Assembly: GCF_014839805.1 (NCBI RefSeq)
Contig: NC_051139.1
Span: 4,154,001-4,218,000, forward strand
Source: Manduca sexta
Lineage: Eukaryota > Arthropoda > Insecta > Lepidoptera > Sphingidae
DNA: 64,000 bases
Direction of reading: 5' to 3'
Below are positions 23,801-38,800 of this stretch, piece after piece. The translations under genes and the position numbers were made by a program. Positions within the stretch are counted from its first letter, which is position 1. The number at the start of each line of letters is the position of its first letter. The notes below the pieces were generated by a model that did no database searches, was not told the origin of the DNA, and worked only from the letters and a program-made list of their open reading frames with translations.

Positions 23801-26800
23801 TTCTCTAAGTCTTTGATAATAAATTGTAAAGACCAGAAATAATTAACAATGTAACACTCAACATTATTTCTAGATACATTCCCTTCAGAAAATAAAAGTA
23901 ACTTAAGGAATCCAAATAAACATAACACGATTACACATAAAATATTATAATAGAAAATAATTATACCCCAATTATAGGCAAGGTACTCGATTATTTTACT
24001 TAATACAAGTGCATGTAACACCTAATTAAGTATACAATTTGAAACTCTCAGAGTAGGAGTATATTTGCCAATGATTACCACAAAATATTCACTTAATGTT
24101 AACATACCTTTCAAACATATCTTATTCCTTTTGAAGAGCAGCCTTACGTCCTTGTGAGCTCGATCCGGGGCGGATATGTTCAGTTGCATGGTGACCAGGA
24201 TCTCCGCACTCTTGGCCCCCGTGCATGGTAACCGCACTCTGGGTGGAAATTTAAAATTATTATATACATAGACAGATAATTTTTTATTGAACACCACATA
24301 GGTAAAAGAAAAACACATATGCAAATTAACTATAGCTCTTTAGCTATCTGTCCCTTTGGACAATAGGTGGTTTTATCGCTAAGAGCGATCTCTTTCAGAC
24401 AACTGTAGGATGTAATTATTTCTACAGAGAAGTTGGAGTATAGGTTTATTTATAATTAAATAAATAAATTACTAATTACATATGTATCATATATTTAATA
24501 TAATTCGTTATTTTTTAATGATTATAACAGTTGAAATAAATTGGTTATATTTATTATTTTAGTATAAGCTCAGCCATATTCCGTCTATGGGTCAAATCCG
24601 TCTTTTTGCAATTACTGACGTTCTATTTGAAGGATAGCTTCGATAACCGTGTAGGAAAGAGAGTCGAATAATCCCCTATTTACCTATACAGCTATCAAAG
24701 CAGTCCTTCGATTAGAACGCCTGTAATTGCAAAAACCGGATATGTCCTCGTAGACGGAAAAGGTTCCTTTACCTTATTTATTGTCTGAACTGAGCATAGC
24801 TTCTAATTCAACGTTAAATTTGTCCCACCGCTCAAATCTCTACTATATAATAAGTATGTGTATTACGCTCAAATAGATATTTACTAGGTTATAAAAACAA
24901 AGGACAACAAAAGAAAGAAGTAATAAAGACTGTCTCGGTGGCGTAGTTGTACTGCATGCGCGGTTCGACAGCGCTCTGAGGTCCTGGGTCGGGCAAAGTG
25001 ATATTTAGGTTTTTCTGCTCAGTATCAGCCCGGAGTCTGGAATTTGTGCCCGATATGGCGATAGGCTCGCCCCCATCACACCATGGAACGGAACACACTT
25101 GGCAAAAAGTAGGTGCCTTGGTTGCGCCTCTGCATACCCCTCGGGTATAAATGGGTGATATTGCACGAAATAACAATCTTTTTTCTATTTACTTGCACAA
25201 TAAACCATAACCTTATCACACATATGACACAAATATCTACAAAAACAATCCTATCCCATAGGCACTAAATCTCATTTTTAATTAACTCACCTAAAAGTCT
25301 GCAGCGTGGTAGGCACGAACCCCTTCTCCGAGATATTTACTTGGGGTGGCAGCATGGCGCCGCGAGCCTCGTAGTCTATACTCATCACGTACGGCAGCTA
25401 TAATAAATATAATATTTAATAATGTGTTCAAATAAAATTATTTTTCCGGAGCGCGGTTTTTTTATTCCTTTTTATGACAAGACGAGCTTGCCGTTCGCCT
25501 GATGGTAAGCGATACGAGCGCCCATAAACAAACGCCATCCAACACCTTGAATTACAAAGTATTGTTTGGTACTCCACTGCGTTCGCCATCCTGAGACATG
25601 ACAAGTCTTATTATGTCCAGTAATTACACTGGCTACAATGTCTTTAAAATTGGAACACAACAGTGACTACACATTGCTGCTTAGCGGCTGAAATAGATAT
25701 TGAGGTGGTACCTACCCAGGCGGACTCTCACATATTAGAGATCTACCACTACCACAATGTTCTCAATATTATAATTTTCTCCCGACGTTTCGAAGACTTG
25801 ACAGGCTTCGTAGTCCCGGGGCTGAGATGTTGGTCGTTCGAAAAAGAATCAAATCCAGAAACAAAAATATTTCAATGTCTAACTTTTGCGTAAACATAAG
25901 AAATCAGTATAAATGTAGTGCGATGCCTCCACCGAGTACCGAGCCATGAGTACGCACCAGTGCTTCTGTAATCTGTTTGTTTTATAGTGTTGTCGAATTG
26001 CAGAATACAGATGAGGGAATAAATTGTAGTTATTTGTTATATTATAAAGAGGAGCATATAAACTCCTATATTGAGCACATTCAAAGAATAAAAAATTGTC
26101 ACAGGTAAGTAAAATAACTTTTATATTTTACAACTGTCTTCTTCGCGGCTTCGCTCGCGTGAAAAATCTTTCCAGATATAAAGATCCCTAATACACAAGT
26201 GATTCATAGCGCCACATGTACGACGCCAGCGTCACTTTTTTTTAAAAATAGGTTAATCTATCCCATAATCTCCCATTTGAGCAAATTATCGGAATAAAGA
26301 TGTGATAATCCTAGATATGGTCTATCTGTGTGCCAAATTTCATCCAAATCCGTTCAGCTGTCTCTGCGTTAAGTTTTAACAAACATCGAAACATTTTCAC
26401 ATATTTTCGCATTTACAATATCAGTTAGATTATTCGATTAATGAAAAAAATACTATAAAGACTATTCACGTACATTCTTAAAACAAAACGTACAGTGTAT
26501 TATTCACAAATTAATAATGAATTTCATTAGGCGGTTTTGATTCAATCTAATTCAACTAAGCTGCGAATATCAGACGAAAAAACGACGTAATCTCACCCAT
26601 TGTTTTCTAAAATTAAATCGCTTTCAAGCTAAATTGAAAGTGCTGAGCCTTCAGCATTCAGAGTTACAGTGGTATAAATAAAACGAGTATTTATTGAATA
26701 GAAGCAAAATTTAATATACAACTCGCCAAATAAAATTAAGCTTTGTGAACTTGGATTCAATACAGAAAATGTAATTAACAGGCTGAATAATATTATGTAG

Positions 26801-29800
26801 TAAAAGAAGTGGAGCGTGAATTATTCGCATTGAGGACACCTAGTTACAATTCTATTAGAGCCGCTATGTTAGAGACTTTTATATTAGAGGGCTGAAGACT
26901 AGTACGTGTGATGTGGGTCATGTTGTGAAGGGTGATTAACACTTTTCATGAATATCTAATGTTATCTAGGATAGGCGACATTTTAAACAACTGATTACGT
27001 GGCGTAGTTTAGATTGTGCTGAGGTATTGGGTTCGATCCCCGGATCAGGGAAAATGATATTGGGTTTTTCTGTTCAGTATCAGCCCGGAGTCTGGAATTT
27101 GTGTCCGATATGGCGAGAGGCTCGCCCCCTATTATCATAGGAATATACTCGGCGGAAAATGGGTGCAGTTGCGCTTCTGCGTATCCTTTCGGATATAAAA
27201 GGCATCGGTGTGTATGTGTGATAAATATCGTAAGGAACATTGATATAATTCTGGTGTTTGTTGCGGGAAAGAACGCCTTTATATTTGGACTGCACTGAAA
27301 GTGACGACATTGCCCCGGAAGCTAAGTGGAGTAAGGTTCAGATAGAGCGGCGACTGACGAGGGCCCCGCGCCAATCGACACAATTATGCCGGCCTGTTTG
27401 AAACTGAATATATGTCGACCTGATGTCGGAACGCGACACATTTATGTGGGTCACTATGGTGGTATTTGTAAGTAACAAGATGTACCTTGTGTACGGTGTT
27501 CGCTTAAGCGGGCGGATACAAGTGTGAAATATGTTGTTGCTACCGCGCATAGTAATTATTTTGATAATTTTGCCTAGACAAAAGACAAAACTATACTAAT
27601 ACATAAAGCTGAAGAGTTTGTTTGCTTGGACGCGCTAATCTTGGGAACTACTAAACCAATTTTAATTATTTTTCACTACTACGAAGCTACATTACTCCTG
27701 AGTGGCACTCAGTGAGTGCTATACTTTTTATCCCGAGAAAACTGTTATACGTGGGCAAAGCCGCGAGCAGAAGTTAGTTATTAATATATCTGATAGACCC
27801 ATCAATGACTGATTTGTCAGGGGGATTCTTGACGATTCTGTTATGAGTTTGTATAAGATCCAACGATGTATTTAGATGACTAACCACCATATCTGTTAGG
27901 GTGGAAGTTGCGACTAAATATGGGGTCTTTTATAGAAAAAAGAGCATTACGTGAAGAAATTATTCTTTCCAAGAAATTGAGTTGCGACGATATTAATACT
28001 TACAGAGATTACGCGTAAATTACCTTTTAATAGCAATTAATTTTTAGTGATATTTAAAATTAAATCTTACTTTAATAACAAGAGAGATTTTTAAAAATAT
28101 TGCGGGCAGTTGATTTGAAAGCACCCGATGTTTGATACAATAAAAACTATTAGTAGGTCATCTTTACAAATCGAATAAATAAATCAGTCCATCGAAAAGC
28201 ACTATTGTTAATGAGTTGTATATTAGGACGTCACTATACAAAAATGTATTCAAATCCCCCATACAGTTTCATACCAATACTTCGTTTGCCACCCACATTT
28301 ACTTGTAAAAATACACATACAATCCATACAAATGAGAAAAGTTCCATTCTGTCGCAAACTACGCAAATGTTCCACAGAAGCATTGAAGTCCTTATCGGAA
28401 CGATCTGAATGCAGTACGCTTGTAGAATATCACACGTGTTCAGGTTGTTATCGACGCGTGGTTCGAATCTAACGCTGTTCAGACAAATTGCATTCGCGTT
28501 TAACTGCATCTTTATGGATTAGAATTTACATATTATGTTCGGATTGTTGCGGACTGAATGGATGTGAGGTGGACGCTGCGAGTTGGGTTGTATTACTTCT
28601 GATTTTCGACAATGGTTTGTGTCTTTATTGATAGCTAGCATTTGCTCCCGGCCCATAGCTGCGCGAAAAAGATTTTCCGAGATAAAAGTTCCACTTTATA
28701 TTTTAAGTTAGATCTCTAGTAATGCATAAGTGAAAACTGCATTTAATTCCATGTAGTAGTTTTAATGTGCTCCGTTTACAAACATACCGAAAGACAAAAA
28801 AAATCAAATACTGCCGTTATGGCTTCTGTTGCTCTAATAATAACCATCAATATTAGTTTTTCTTCAATATCTATATTGTATACACATCGGGCGTATACAA
28901 TTTTATTATTTGTATAGATTGTCGCACGCTTCTGTAGAATAAATGTAAGACACGTCTATATTTGTCAATTTTAAGTTATCTAATAGACTGCTTTGGTAGC
29001 GTAGTTTTATTGCATGGACGGTACGGCAGCGCTCTGAGGTCCTAGGTTCGAATCCCGGGTCGGGCAAAGTGATATTTGGATTTTTCTGCTCTGGAATTTG
29101 TGCTCGATATGGCGTTAGGCTCCGCGTTCTATCACATCATGGGAAGGAACACACTTGGCGAAAATTGTTTGCCCCTTTCCATACACCTTCGGGAATAAAT
29201 GCGTGATGTGTCTTTTTAAGTTATCTCAACATTTACCGCGCCGTATTCAACCAGAAATAAAATCAGTCCATAAAAAAGGACATGGTTAGATCCGCGCCAA
29301 CCTTATGAAAACCAAAGGCGTGTTCAAAATCTACTGCCTCGATATCTTGCATACATAAAGATATTTTTATTAGTATTTCTCTTACCGGTCTTTTCCCTAG
29401 GGCTTGCCACATGAACTCCAGATCGGCGATGTGAGCTGGTACCGGCACAATGAAACTTGTCGCGTACGTGTTCACCACTCCGTCTCTCACGTAGTACAGC
29501 TCCGCGTCCAGCCCTACGGACAATACATCATAGTTATTATTTTCAACGGCGGCGTTGCTATGCGGTTTAACTGAGGTCTTGGGTTCGACGCAGGAGCTTG
29601 GTGAAATAGTATTGTTCTAACATGAAATGCTCAGTATCTGCGGAGTCTATCATGTGTGGAAAATTAGATCTCTGCCTACTCCCTATCCGTGAAAAAAGGT
29701 GTGATATGCGTGTGTACAGATATATCGTTACTTGGCTTTTATACTATGTACCTACTTAGTTTGATTATCGTGGTTCAAAAAAAATACGCTACAAAAAATA

Positions 29801-32800
29801 TATTTATCTAGCTTGATAAATTTACTATTTATAAACTCTTCTAGTAACTTCAGTGCGGTCCAAAACTACGAAGGTTTTTAAAACGTATAAATATCATTGA
29901 TAATAACCAGTTCGCGTATTTTATTGAAATAAAGAATATTCAGACGCCTAAAAATTATGTATCTTTCGAAGAATAGAATAAATACCGTTAATAAGTTAGC
30001 TCTGTAAAAATAAAACGTTAGAATTCAGACAAGCCTCGAAAAGACTGCTTTGAACAACCCATAAATAATGTTTTGCGAAATAATTCAATATAACAAATGG
30101 ACGGTAGACACTCACTACAAACTACTATTATCGTGAAAGAGCGAATTTTTGTTCTCATTAATATTTCAAGCGTGTACAAATAAATCTTATTATTCCAATT
30201 TTTACTTCGAGAGTGTTAAGAATTTCGCGTAAGTTGGACGTGCAATTGTGGACTTTGTCATAAAGGAATACGGTGTATTACATCATTGAAGTCTTCCCTA
30301 AGCGGTATTTTAAAGTAATATTTAAACTTAGCGTATAGGGTTCTGTAGAGAAATTTGAAAATATGTTGCAGTTAGAACCACAAAGGTTTTCTAAAGAAAC
30401 ATTACAGAGATATATATCAAATATACTTATATAATATATTTTTTAATTGAATGATGAGACAACGATTAATGAGACTTAACATCTCATGTCTCTGGATGGC
30501 GAGCGCAGTGGCATACCAAACAATACTTTGTAATTCAAGGTGTTGGATGGTGTTTCTACTGTTTACGGGCGGTCGCATCTCTCACCATCAGTTGACCGGC
30601 AAGCTCATCTCGTCATTCAAAGCAATAAAACAAAACTATGCCGCTCGCTTGATGGTAAGTTGTACAAACACACATAAACAGCAGCACTACACAGAACTAG
30701 ATTATTAGTATTGCGTCGTCACCCTGAGAGATAAGGTGTTAAGTCTCATACCCAGTAACTACACTGGCTACAAAGTCCTTCAAACCAGTATACAAAGGAG
30801 CATCCACATTGGTGCTTGGCGGTAGAATTAGATATTCAGTGTTGCTTGACCGGACAACCTTTCGCTTACGTCAGACCTAACACCACTATATGAATAAAAA
30901 AGGACCTACTAATTAAAACTAAATATCACGCAAAAATATTTCATAAATACATAACCTAAGAACTAATAAATTTTAATTATTTTCTTTAATTTTTATTTCT
31001 AAATACATTCCACATAAAAATATATTTGGATTTACTTTCACGCTAACGGATTCCTAATACGTAGGTACTCATAAAGGTGTGGGTGAATTCACCCCGGTCC
31101 AGATGCAAGTTCGATTCCCCAGGGGCGTGACGCGTCAAATTATCCAACTAACTCTATTTGCTTAGCTAAAAGAAATGGCTCAATGTAGTGCGCTTGAGTA
31201 GTTTTGATACTTTATGAAAAATCAATCAAATTCAGAGAGATTGGTAGAAATATTAGATGATATTTTTATACCAGTTATATTTTTTTTTTTTGTAAAAACT
31301 TGCACTTTTTATATTTTAAAGAGTTAAAAATATAAACATAACGAAAATAGACATATAATATATAGCTTGTTTACTTGTTCATCCGTGTTTAAAGCTTGTT
31401 CGCGTGAGCACACAGACACAAATGGCAATAAATTTGTGTTATAATGGATAAATACGACCCATTCATAACACTATGCATGACTTAATTCATTAAAGCTATT
31501 ATTTTAACAATAGCAAAATCCACACAATTTCTACTTAATAATAACTCAGAGGCAATGAATTTTGACATATAATTGATATTGAATTTAAAAAGCTGAAATT
31601 TTGTATATGAATGCCTTAAACAAACGTAGGTAAGCACTAAGAAATAAATTTCGAAAATTCATTTCTTGTAGAGATCAAATCCCAATGGTCACACGGCTAG
31701 TCTTTGCTGTAAAAAAGTTGCACAAAAAATAGTAATATATTTTCCACAAGCACACGATTTCCATACAAAGTCGAGAAACTGTCGTAACTTCTGAATGTTA
31801 AAACTTATGAAGTTTCATTTCACAGGAATAAATATAGAAAATTTACAAAGGAATCGCTGCTAAGACGTGATAAAGAGGTTTTGGAAGTGTAATAATCCGC
31901 GTTATTAATATTCTTTGTGAAATATTGGTAACGTTGATTAGATTAAATAAAAGTCCTTATTCTGAAAACAACATTGAATTTTAATTCTACATATCGACGG
32001 TTTAAAGGCTATTTTTTTTCGTATTTTTTTACTAGGTTAAAAATACATTGAAAAACTTTTAATTACAAGGTTTTAAATATGTATGAAACCGAGTGACGCA
32101 AAAAAAGACGCTTAAATCAATCAGCCTTTTAATCATCTTTACATTAAATTTGAACCCATCGTGAGCGCATGGAAACTGTAAAAAAATAAATACTCATATA
32201 TTATGCTAAGAATCATTTATTCGAATTAAATCCGTCTTTCTTTCCCTTGAGTGATGATGTACTTTTGTCCTAAACGCTGGTAAAAAAGGATTAATGTAAC
32301 TGTTACCTTTAATTAGGCCCCGATACACCCTTTAAATAAGACCCTTAATTTTAACTGAAAAAGCGTGAGGCACGTATCAAACCGATTCAATGTCAAAATT
32401 ACGGACCGTCCAAAAAACGCAAATATGCAGATGATCCAATCAGCGTACATTTATAGGGACGTCAAAGCTACAGCAATGGACTGAATTCGAAGTGCCACTT
32501 TACTGTATTGACGAATCACCCCTCATCGAGTTCCTATTATGGTATCTGTCGCTTCAATACGATTTCGAATTTAGAACGTCTTAGCTACACACGTCTATAC
32601 AAGAATAAACTTATTCAATAAAATTCAGATGCATATTTCCGCCTTATTGTGAACACGAAAATTATTTCAGACTATAGATAGTATAGTATCTATAGTAGAT
32701 GCATCATCTAATACAAACTTCGTGCGTTTGTTTGAAAAACTATTATAAAGTTTCGCTGCTTATTGTACGTGGCTCTAACCCCTTTGAGCATGACGTAATA

Positions 32801-35800
32801 ACACATACACATACATTTATCACGCCTATATCCCCGAAGGGGTAGACAGAGGTGCGGACCTCGGTATTATGTGACAGGGGCGAGCTTATCGCTATATAGG
32901 ACAGAAATTCTAGGCTGATAGAGCAGTAAAATAGAATATAACTGCCCGACCCGGGATTTGAACTCGAGTGTTGTATCACGCACATAATACAACTACGCCA
33001 CCATAACAGTCAATAACACAACGCATAAACGCTAATAAATAATAGTACTCATAAAAGAAATACTTAGTTGTTCAAACAACTACCAAAAACTATTAATACC
33101 ATAATATTCCACAAACCAACACCTAATTGCAACAAAACAGTTCCAACACCAATTGACACAGACTAACAATTCATCATAAACAAAATTCACACATTTAAAC
33201 GGCAACCGTCCTTTGAATGTTTGCCTGTAATTAATTCTACTAATAGCAGGCTATACGAGCGGAGCCCTGCGGCTATTCCTTTGTATTAATTACTCAAAGG
33301 CGCTAATGCGGATCCCTAGTTAACACACGGATATAATGAGCGGATACGGTAGCATAAAGGAATGAGAATCTTGGAGGCGTTTAGAGCACGACAAAGTTGA
33401 GATGCAGACACGGTTTTATTTTCAAGTAACATTTAAATAAGTTGTATAATACAAGAAACACGTATTAGAGAGACGTAGAATGAGGTACCTTAACTGAAGG
33501 GGAGTCCTAAGGGTGGAAACACATTTTTTATATACGAAGGAGTCGCTCGCTTGATGGTATGTGTCGCTTTTAACAAGTATCATAACTACTCAGAACTTCA
33601 TATTACAAATCACAGCATATACTGCGGTGCCGATCCGTTATGTCACTTCTTAAAAAACAGATAAATAAAATTAAATATGTTCGACGGAGTAAATTACCGC
33701 AATACAAAAACCCTACATAAATGTTAATGACTGCTTTGGTGGCGAAGTTGTATTACGGTACGACTGTAGTGCTGAGGTCTCGGGTTCGATCCCCGGGCAG
33801 GTGAAGTATATTGGGTATTTCTACTCAGTATCAGCCCGAAATCTAGAATGTGTGCCCGAAGTGGCGCCCCCTATCACATCATGGAACGGAATACGCACGC
33901 TGAAAATTCCGTGCATCAATTATGCCCCTGCCTACCGCTGCGGTGATAAAAGGCGTGAGTACGATGTGTCGATATGTTAATCCAGGACATTGTCTACACG
34001 TCTGTCAACTTTCATCCAAATCTGTCCCGTTTTTTCCGTTTACTTCTGACATCCACATATTTCACAAATATTAGTAGAATGAAAAGGAAAAACATTTCAG
34101 AGACACAACAGCACTATTTAGTTGCAAATACAAGTAATACACAACCAGACGGACCTTCGGACACGAGAGGCTTACCCAACAAAAGCGGTGCAGCGATGCA
34201 AGGCCATGATAAGCCAATATGGAGCCTCAAAGTGTTGGACGATACAGAGTGCCCTTAGACTAGGTGTAGGAACGTGGCAACGGGGATTATGGTTGTGGAA
34301 TACGTAATTAATAATATTTCTGTGTTGTAGGTTTCATGTTTGGATACAGGTTCAAATTTGGAATGCATGTTAAATACAGTTTGCTATTCAAAATTCCGAA
34401 ACACCTTTAAAATGTCGTGTCTGTATCAACTATCGTTCTTTCTTGAATAAAATAAACTTTAAAAAGTTCAGTTTGTTTGCTGGTGGTAGGATGTATTGTA
34501 TATCCGCCCGGACAGCGACTACGATTATTAACCTTCTACAGTCGACAATTATGCCGGCCTGTTGGGACCAGATATACACAGACATCATGGAACGCAACAC
34601 ACTTACGTGGGGACTGTGCCGGGTGTAAGGTGATTGCTATCCGGAGTAATAAAAAGAGACACTAGTTAGTAGCTAGTAGTCCAACTAGTGTTCCTTTTTA
34701 TTCTGATAAAGTGTCTGCACCTAAAATTAAGTATAGTGTAGTCCATATAGAATGTCGAATGACGATAAATATTACACCTCGCCAGTCAACACAATCATGC
34801 CAAATTTTTAAAGCCTTACCAACTCAATCTCAATCTTTTAAACATTGGAATATGAGAATTCAATTCTACCCATTTTTAGAATTTTCCCAACTTTTGTAAA
34901 CACATAGTTTTTAACTATATAGCTAAACAACAAAGTGCCTGTAAACACTGGCCGGGTTACGACAATACGCACTCGAGTTTCAAGCTGTAATGAACCATTA
35001 GGTGCCAAATAGCCGACGATACGACACCGCAGGGCCCTTTATTTTGACCAAAGATTTAACAATCTTCATAAAATTCTTAAGACCATAACTGGTCTTAAGA
35101 ATTTTATGAACGGTGTCTGCGATTTTTAAGTTGAGGTGGATATACCTTGAAGATGTTTGGCCGTAACACGAGATTTTTTAATTATGCCGGCCACTTATTT
35201 TATTATACTGTTTACTGGTGATCCTCTTCTTTTGAAAGCGTTTAGGCCTTAATCCACACGCTGGTCTAGTGTGGACTGTCAAATTTCACATAACCTCGAA
35301 ATTCTTATTGAGAACTTCCCAGGTACGCAGGTTGCCTCAGGATGTTTTGCTCCACCCTTAAAGTCAGCGATAATTTACAACGGATACCCACATAACTAGA
35401 AAAGTCAGAGTTACGTGCTGTTGCGTTTTGAATCTGCTGACATTCGTCTCAGCAGTCCGTTCCACTCCCAACTAGGACATTGCCGCTTTCCTTAGGAATA
35501 ATACCAGCCCTCAATCATGTACTGTCGACTGCTAATCACGGATCTTGTCTAATTCTGAGAGGGTTTAGGCTTTATTCCACCACACTGCCTTAGTGCGGTT
35601 TGACAGACTTCACATTACCTCGAAATTCTTATAAACAATTCTACGGTGTGTAGGTTCTCTCACCATGTCTTAACAAAATTGTGATTAACGTTTCAATTAT
35701 CAATAAAATTAAATAACAAGTCGAGTAGAATGGATTTTAAATGAATTTCACTATTGTAATCAATTCCAATTCTAGGCACGCTCCTCTGACTTTGAAGTAT

Positions 35801-38800
35801 GTGTTATTTATTACAAAAGGTCGAAGGATCAAACTATCAAATAGTTCGTATGACTGGCATCCATTATATTATATTCTTTCTCGGTCTTAGATAAATATTA
35901 TTGTAAAAATTGTAACAAGATAAGTAATAATAATGAACCAGATGGTAAATTCAGTAGACCTTCATATTTTTATTGAGTGTTGACGCCGAACGGAAACATT
36001 AATCCCTCATTCGAATCTCGCAAAAATCCGCACCTTATTTTACCCTTCATTTTTATTTGCACCCTTATCTTTGCACGATATAAAGATGAGTTAGTACAGC
36101 AAAGCACATTAATATGTATCTCTATGCGTATTCATAAGTCCAATCATAAAGTTTCCGGTCTTGCCGCGCTCCAAGGAAATTCTACTTATTAGATAGCACG
36201 TTACTGTTTTAGCGTGTTTATTTATTCTACTGTGGTTCCGTTCACATTTATTAAAATGGTGATAAAGGCTTATTTATTGTCTCCGTGTTTGGTGAGCACG
36301 CGAGTGAATACTTGCGACTTTTTAATGCCTGATAAAGTTGGATGGGTCCGTGACCTTTGTCGTTAAGGTCTAGATTACGGCTTGGAACTGGCACGGCTTG
36401 AAACCACGAAAGTACGTTTGGTTAGTACACGCTTTTAGATTTAGATAGTGTTCTATGGCTTTTAAAAATTATAAGTCATTCGTTGAATATAAGTTAATCA
36501 CTTTTCATATTAATTTAAAATAACACAAAATAAACATAAAACTGCCGTGTTAAGAATCAACTTTATTGTATAAATAATTTCAGTCAGTGAAAAATATCAG
36601 AATAAATCTAAATATTCCTATCGCCTTTACATTTTTAGTTTAAAATAATATTAATCTTCTTCGTGTAAACCAAAGTAAACCTTATACATACAGTGAAGAA
36701 ATAATAGCTGACAATACAAAAATACATAGGCTATTTGAAGTTGTCACGTTTAGTTATCTTCGACTGACATTACCAGATAAAAAAAAAAACTTTAAAAACA
36801 TGAGCGATGCGAATGTTCCCTTTGTTTTATAAAACGTATAAATCTCCAAGTAGATATCCATTAACAATCAAATTCTGCCCTGGTAATCAATATAGCAGTA
36901 AGTCAGAAAAGGTAGTTCTGCCTTATTACATGGTTAAATAGATTATCTTATCGTTCCTACTGCTGTTTATCGTACAAGAAAATGCATTTCTAATTTAATT
37001 AGATGTATGAAAACTAGATGGGCAGAAAGTTCGTATGTATATTCCAAATTAGTAATATAAAAATGGTAGCCTTTGACTTACTGCCTTCTCCATTACCACG
37101 GCAGTTCAATGACAGAAATATTTGCCAAACACGACAAATATTTCACTGATGTTTTACTGTTTGATGTGTCAACATTCATTACATTTATTGGTCCAATAAC
37201 AATGCTTTTATTTCATACACTTCGATCATAAACTCACCGACAAATTTATGTTGGAACAGCAAAAGTACACTCCACCGTTGAAATTTATGCCTCCTCTTCG
37301 AAGTTTCGTTATCGTAGCAATAAATTTCAGTTTGTTCGCGGCCTCATTCTCGCGAATATTTTGGTGAAAATTTGGCCGAAAAATTTCTTATTTTGCTAAA
37401 TTTCCTACTTTTGATCGTAATTGAAAACGAATTTCGACCCGCTCAGAGTCTGCTTTATTATCTTAACTTCTTCGACGGTAATTTATTAACAACAATATCT
37501 TTATATTATGTTGTAATAATGCACCGTTTATCGTCAAAGTTTTCTTTTGGAGGTTAAATATATTTCGAACTAAATAATGCTAGAAGTTAACACATCAGTT
37601 ATATTACTTATTAACGGTATGTATACAGCATAGCTTTTAGTAATTTATTTGTAAAACAATTTATGAATGTTTCCTAAGTTTATTTTTTGTTCTCACATCA
37701 CAAGTAATTTTATTACATTATCTCCATTTCCAGAAACGATATTCAATTAGAAGAAAACTTAAAGATATTTTTTTTATTTCTCCTTTTATTTAAACAAAAA
37801 TTGAGAATACAAATATTATTAGACGATTTTTTGTCAACCAATATTTTACATTTCAATTACTAAACGTTTACGTCGTGCTATGTTACATGAGTTTAACGAC
37901 TATTAGCGAAATGTAGCATACAACTTTTACACCTGGTCAGGGTAACAGTCTTATGTAAAATTAATTAAAAACAACCTCTACACCAATACAATATATTTTT
38001 ACTAACTCTTTCAACCAAGTTTAAACGCTGACCGCCCTGTAATTGACGTGATACCCAGATATTGAAACTCATCCGTAAAGGGTCGAATACGGCAAAGCAG
38101 ATAATTGTTATACGGATCAAAATTATTTTCACGGTGCTTGATGAAAAATGTTTAATATGAAAAATAATATTTTCGTTGCGTAAACTTTTCAACCGTAACG
38201 ATGCGCCCTTCACGACTGACATCTCGTTCCATCTCACAATCGGGCTCGTTAAAATTTACGTTTTTAATTATAGCACCTTTTTTCATTAAAAAATAGAAAA
38301 ATATCTTTCATCATTATCCGTTGAATTATTGAATTTGTGTGTTTTATATTAAAAGGTCTTTTAGATATTCATAAAGGTTATTATGTTATCACAAATTTAA
38401 TGTCATTACTTATCTATACTTATTATATAAAACTGAAAGCTTTATTTATTTGTTTGAACGCGCTAATCTCAAGAACTACTGATTCGAATTAAAATATTCT
38501 TTTAGTGTTGGATAGCTCATTTGTTGAGTAAGGCTATAGGCTACATAACATCACGCTATGACTAATAGGAGCGGAGCATCAATAAAAAAGGTTGCAAAAA
38601 CGAGGAAAATTTATTCCTTTTGAGATCTTCCGATGCGTGTACTGCGTAAACGGTTAAAGTTACGCAACAAATATGAATGAGTAATCGTTCCTCTTAAAAA
38701 GTTCTAAAAATATATTTTAAAATAATTCCCAGCCTCTGCCTCTCTGAACGCGATAAACTCAAAAACTCCTTAACGGATTTCGATGAAATTTGGTATGGAG

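Larger units (their letters stand above)
15796..24107 (-). other. Intron 4 (8.3 kb) with LTR retrotransposon
   Basis: More than half is the LTR element at 18761-23393, in the same orientation as the host gene. A perfect-TIR MITE (17647-17895) and a family N element (23449-23636) are also present. 15800-17640 and 17900-18755 are AT-rich DNA in which I see no feature. Confidence 0.85.
24239..25290 (-). other. Intron 3 (1.05 kb)
   Basis: Non-coding. It holds an inverted-repeat element (24580-24758) and a SINE of family A (24928-25163); the rest is AT-rich spacer. Confidence 0.8.
25398..29385 (-). other. Intron 2 (4.0 kb)
   Basis: Non-coding. It contains one copy of family C, a Helitron-like tail on each strand, two copies of SINE family A, one copy of family D, and at 25756-25906 a repeat ending in a motif shared with two foldbacks upstream of the gene. 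About 27780-28980 shows nothing recognisable apart from a weak Helitron-like tail near 28655. Confidence 0.8.

Noticed and set aside
23788..24324. Minus frames extending past exon 4
   Set aside because: Only 24108-24238 matches the WIF domain; sequence outside the splice sites is intron.
28986..29210. Possible tRNA gene (B box GGTTCGAATCCC)
   Set aside because: Acceptor and anticodon arms do not fold; it is the head of a SINE present in seven copies.
29263..29523. 86-codon frame starting with Met next to WIF residues
   Set aside because: The Met lies in the intron. The real exon begins at 29513 after an AG and ends at 29386 before GTAAG; codons beyond that are intron.
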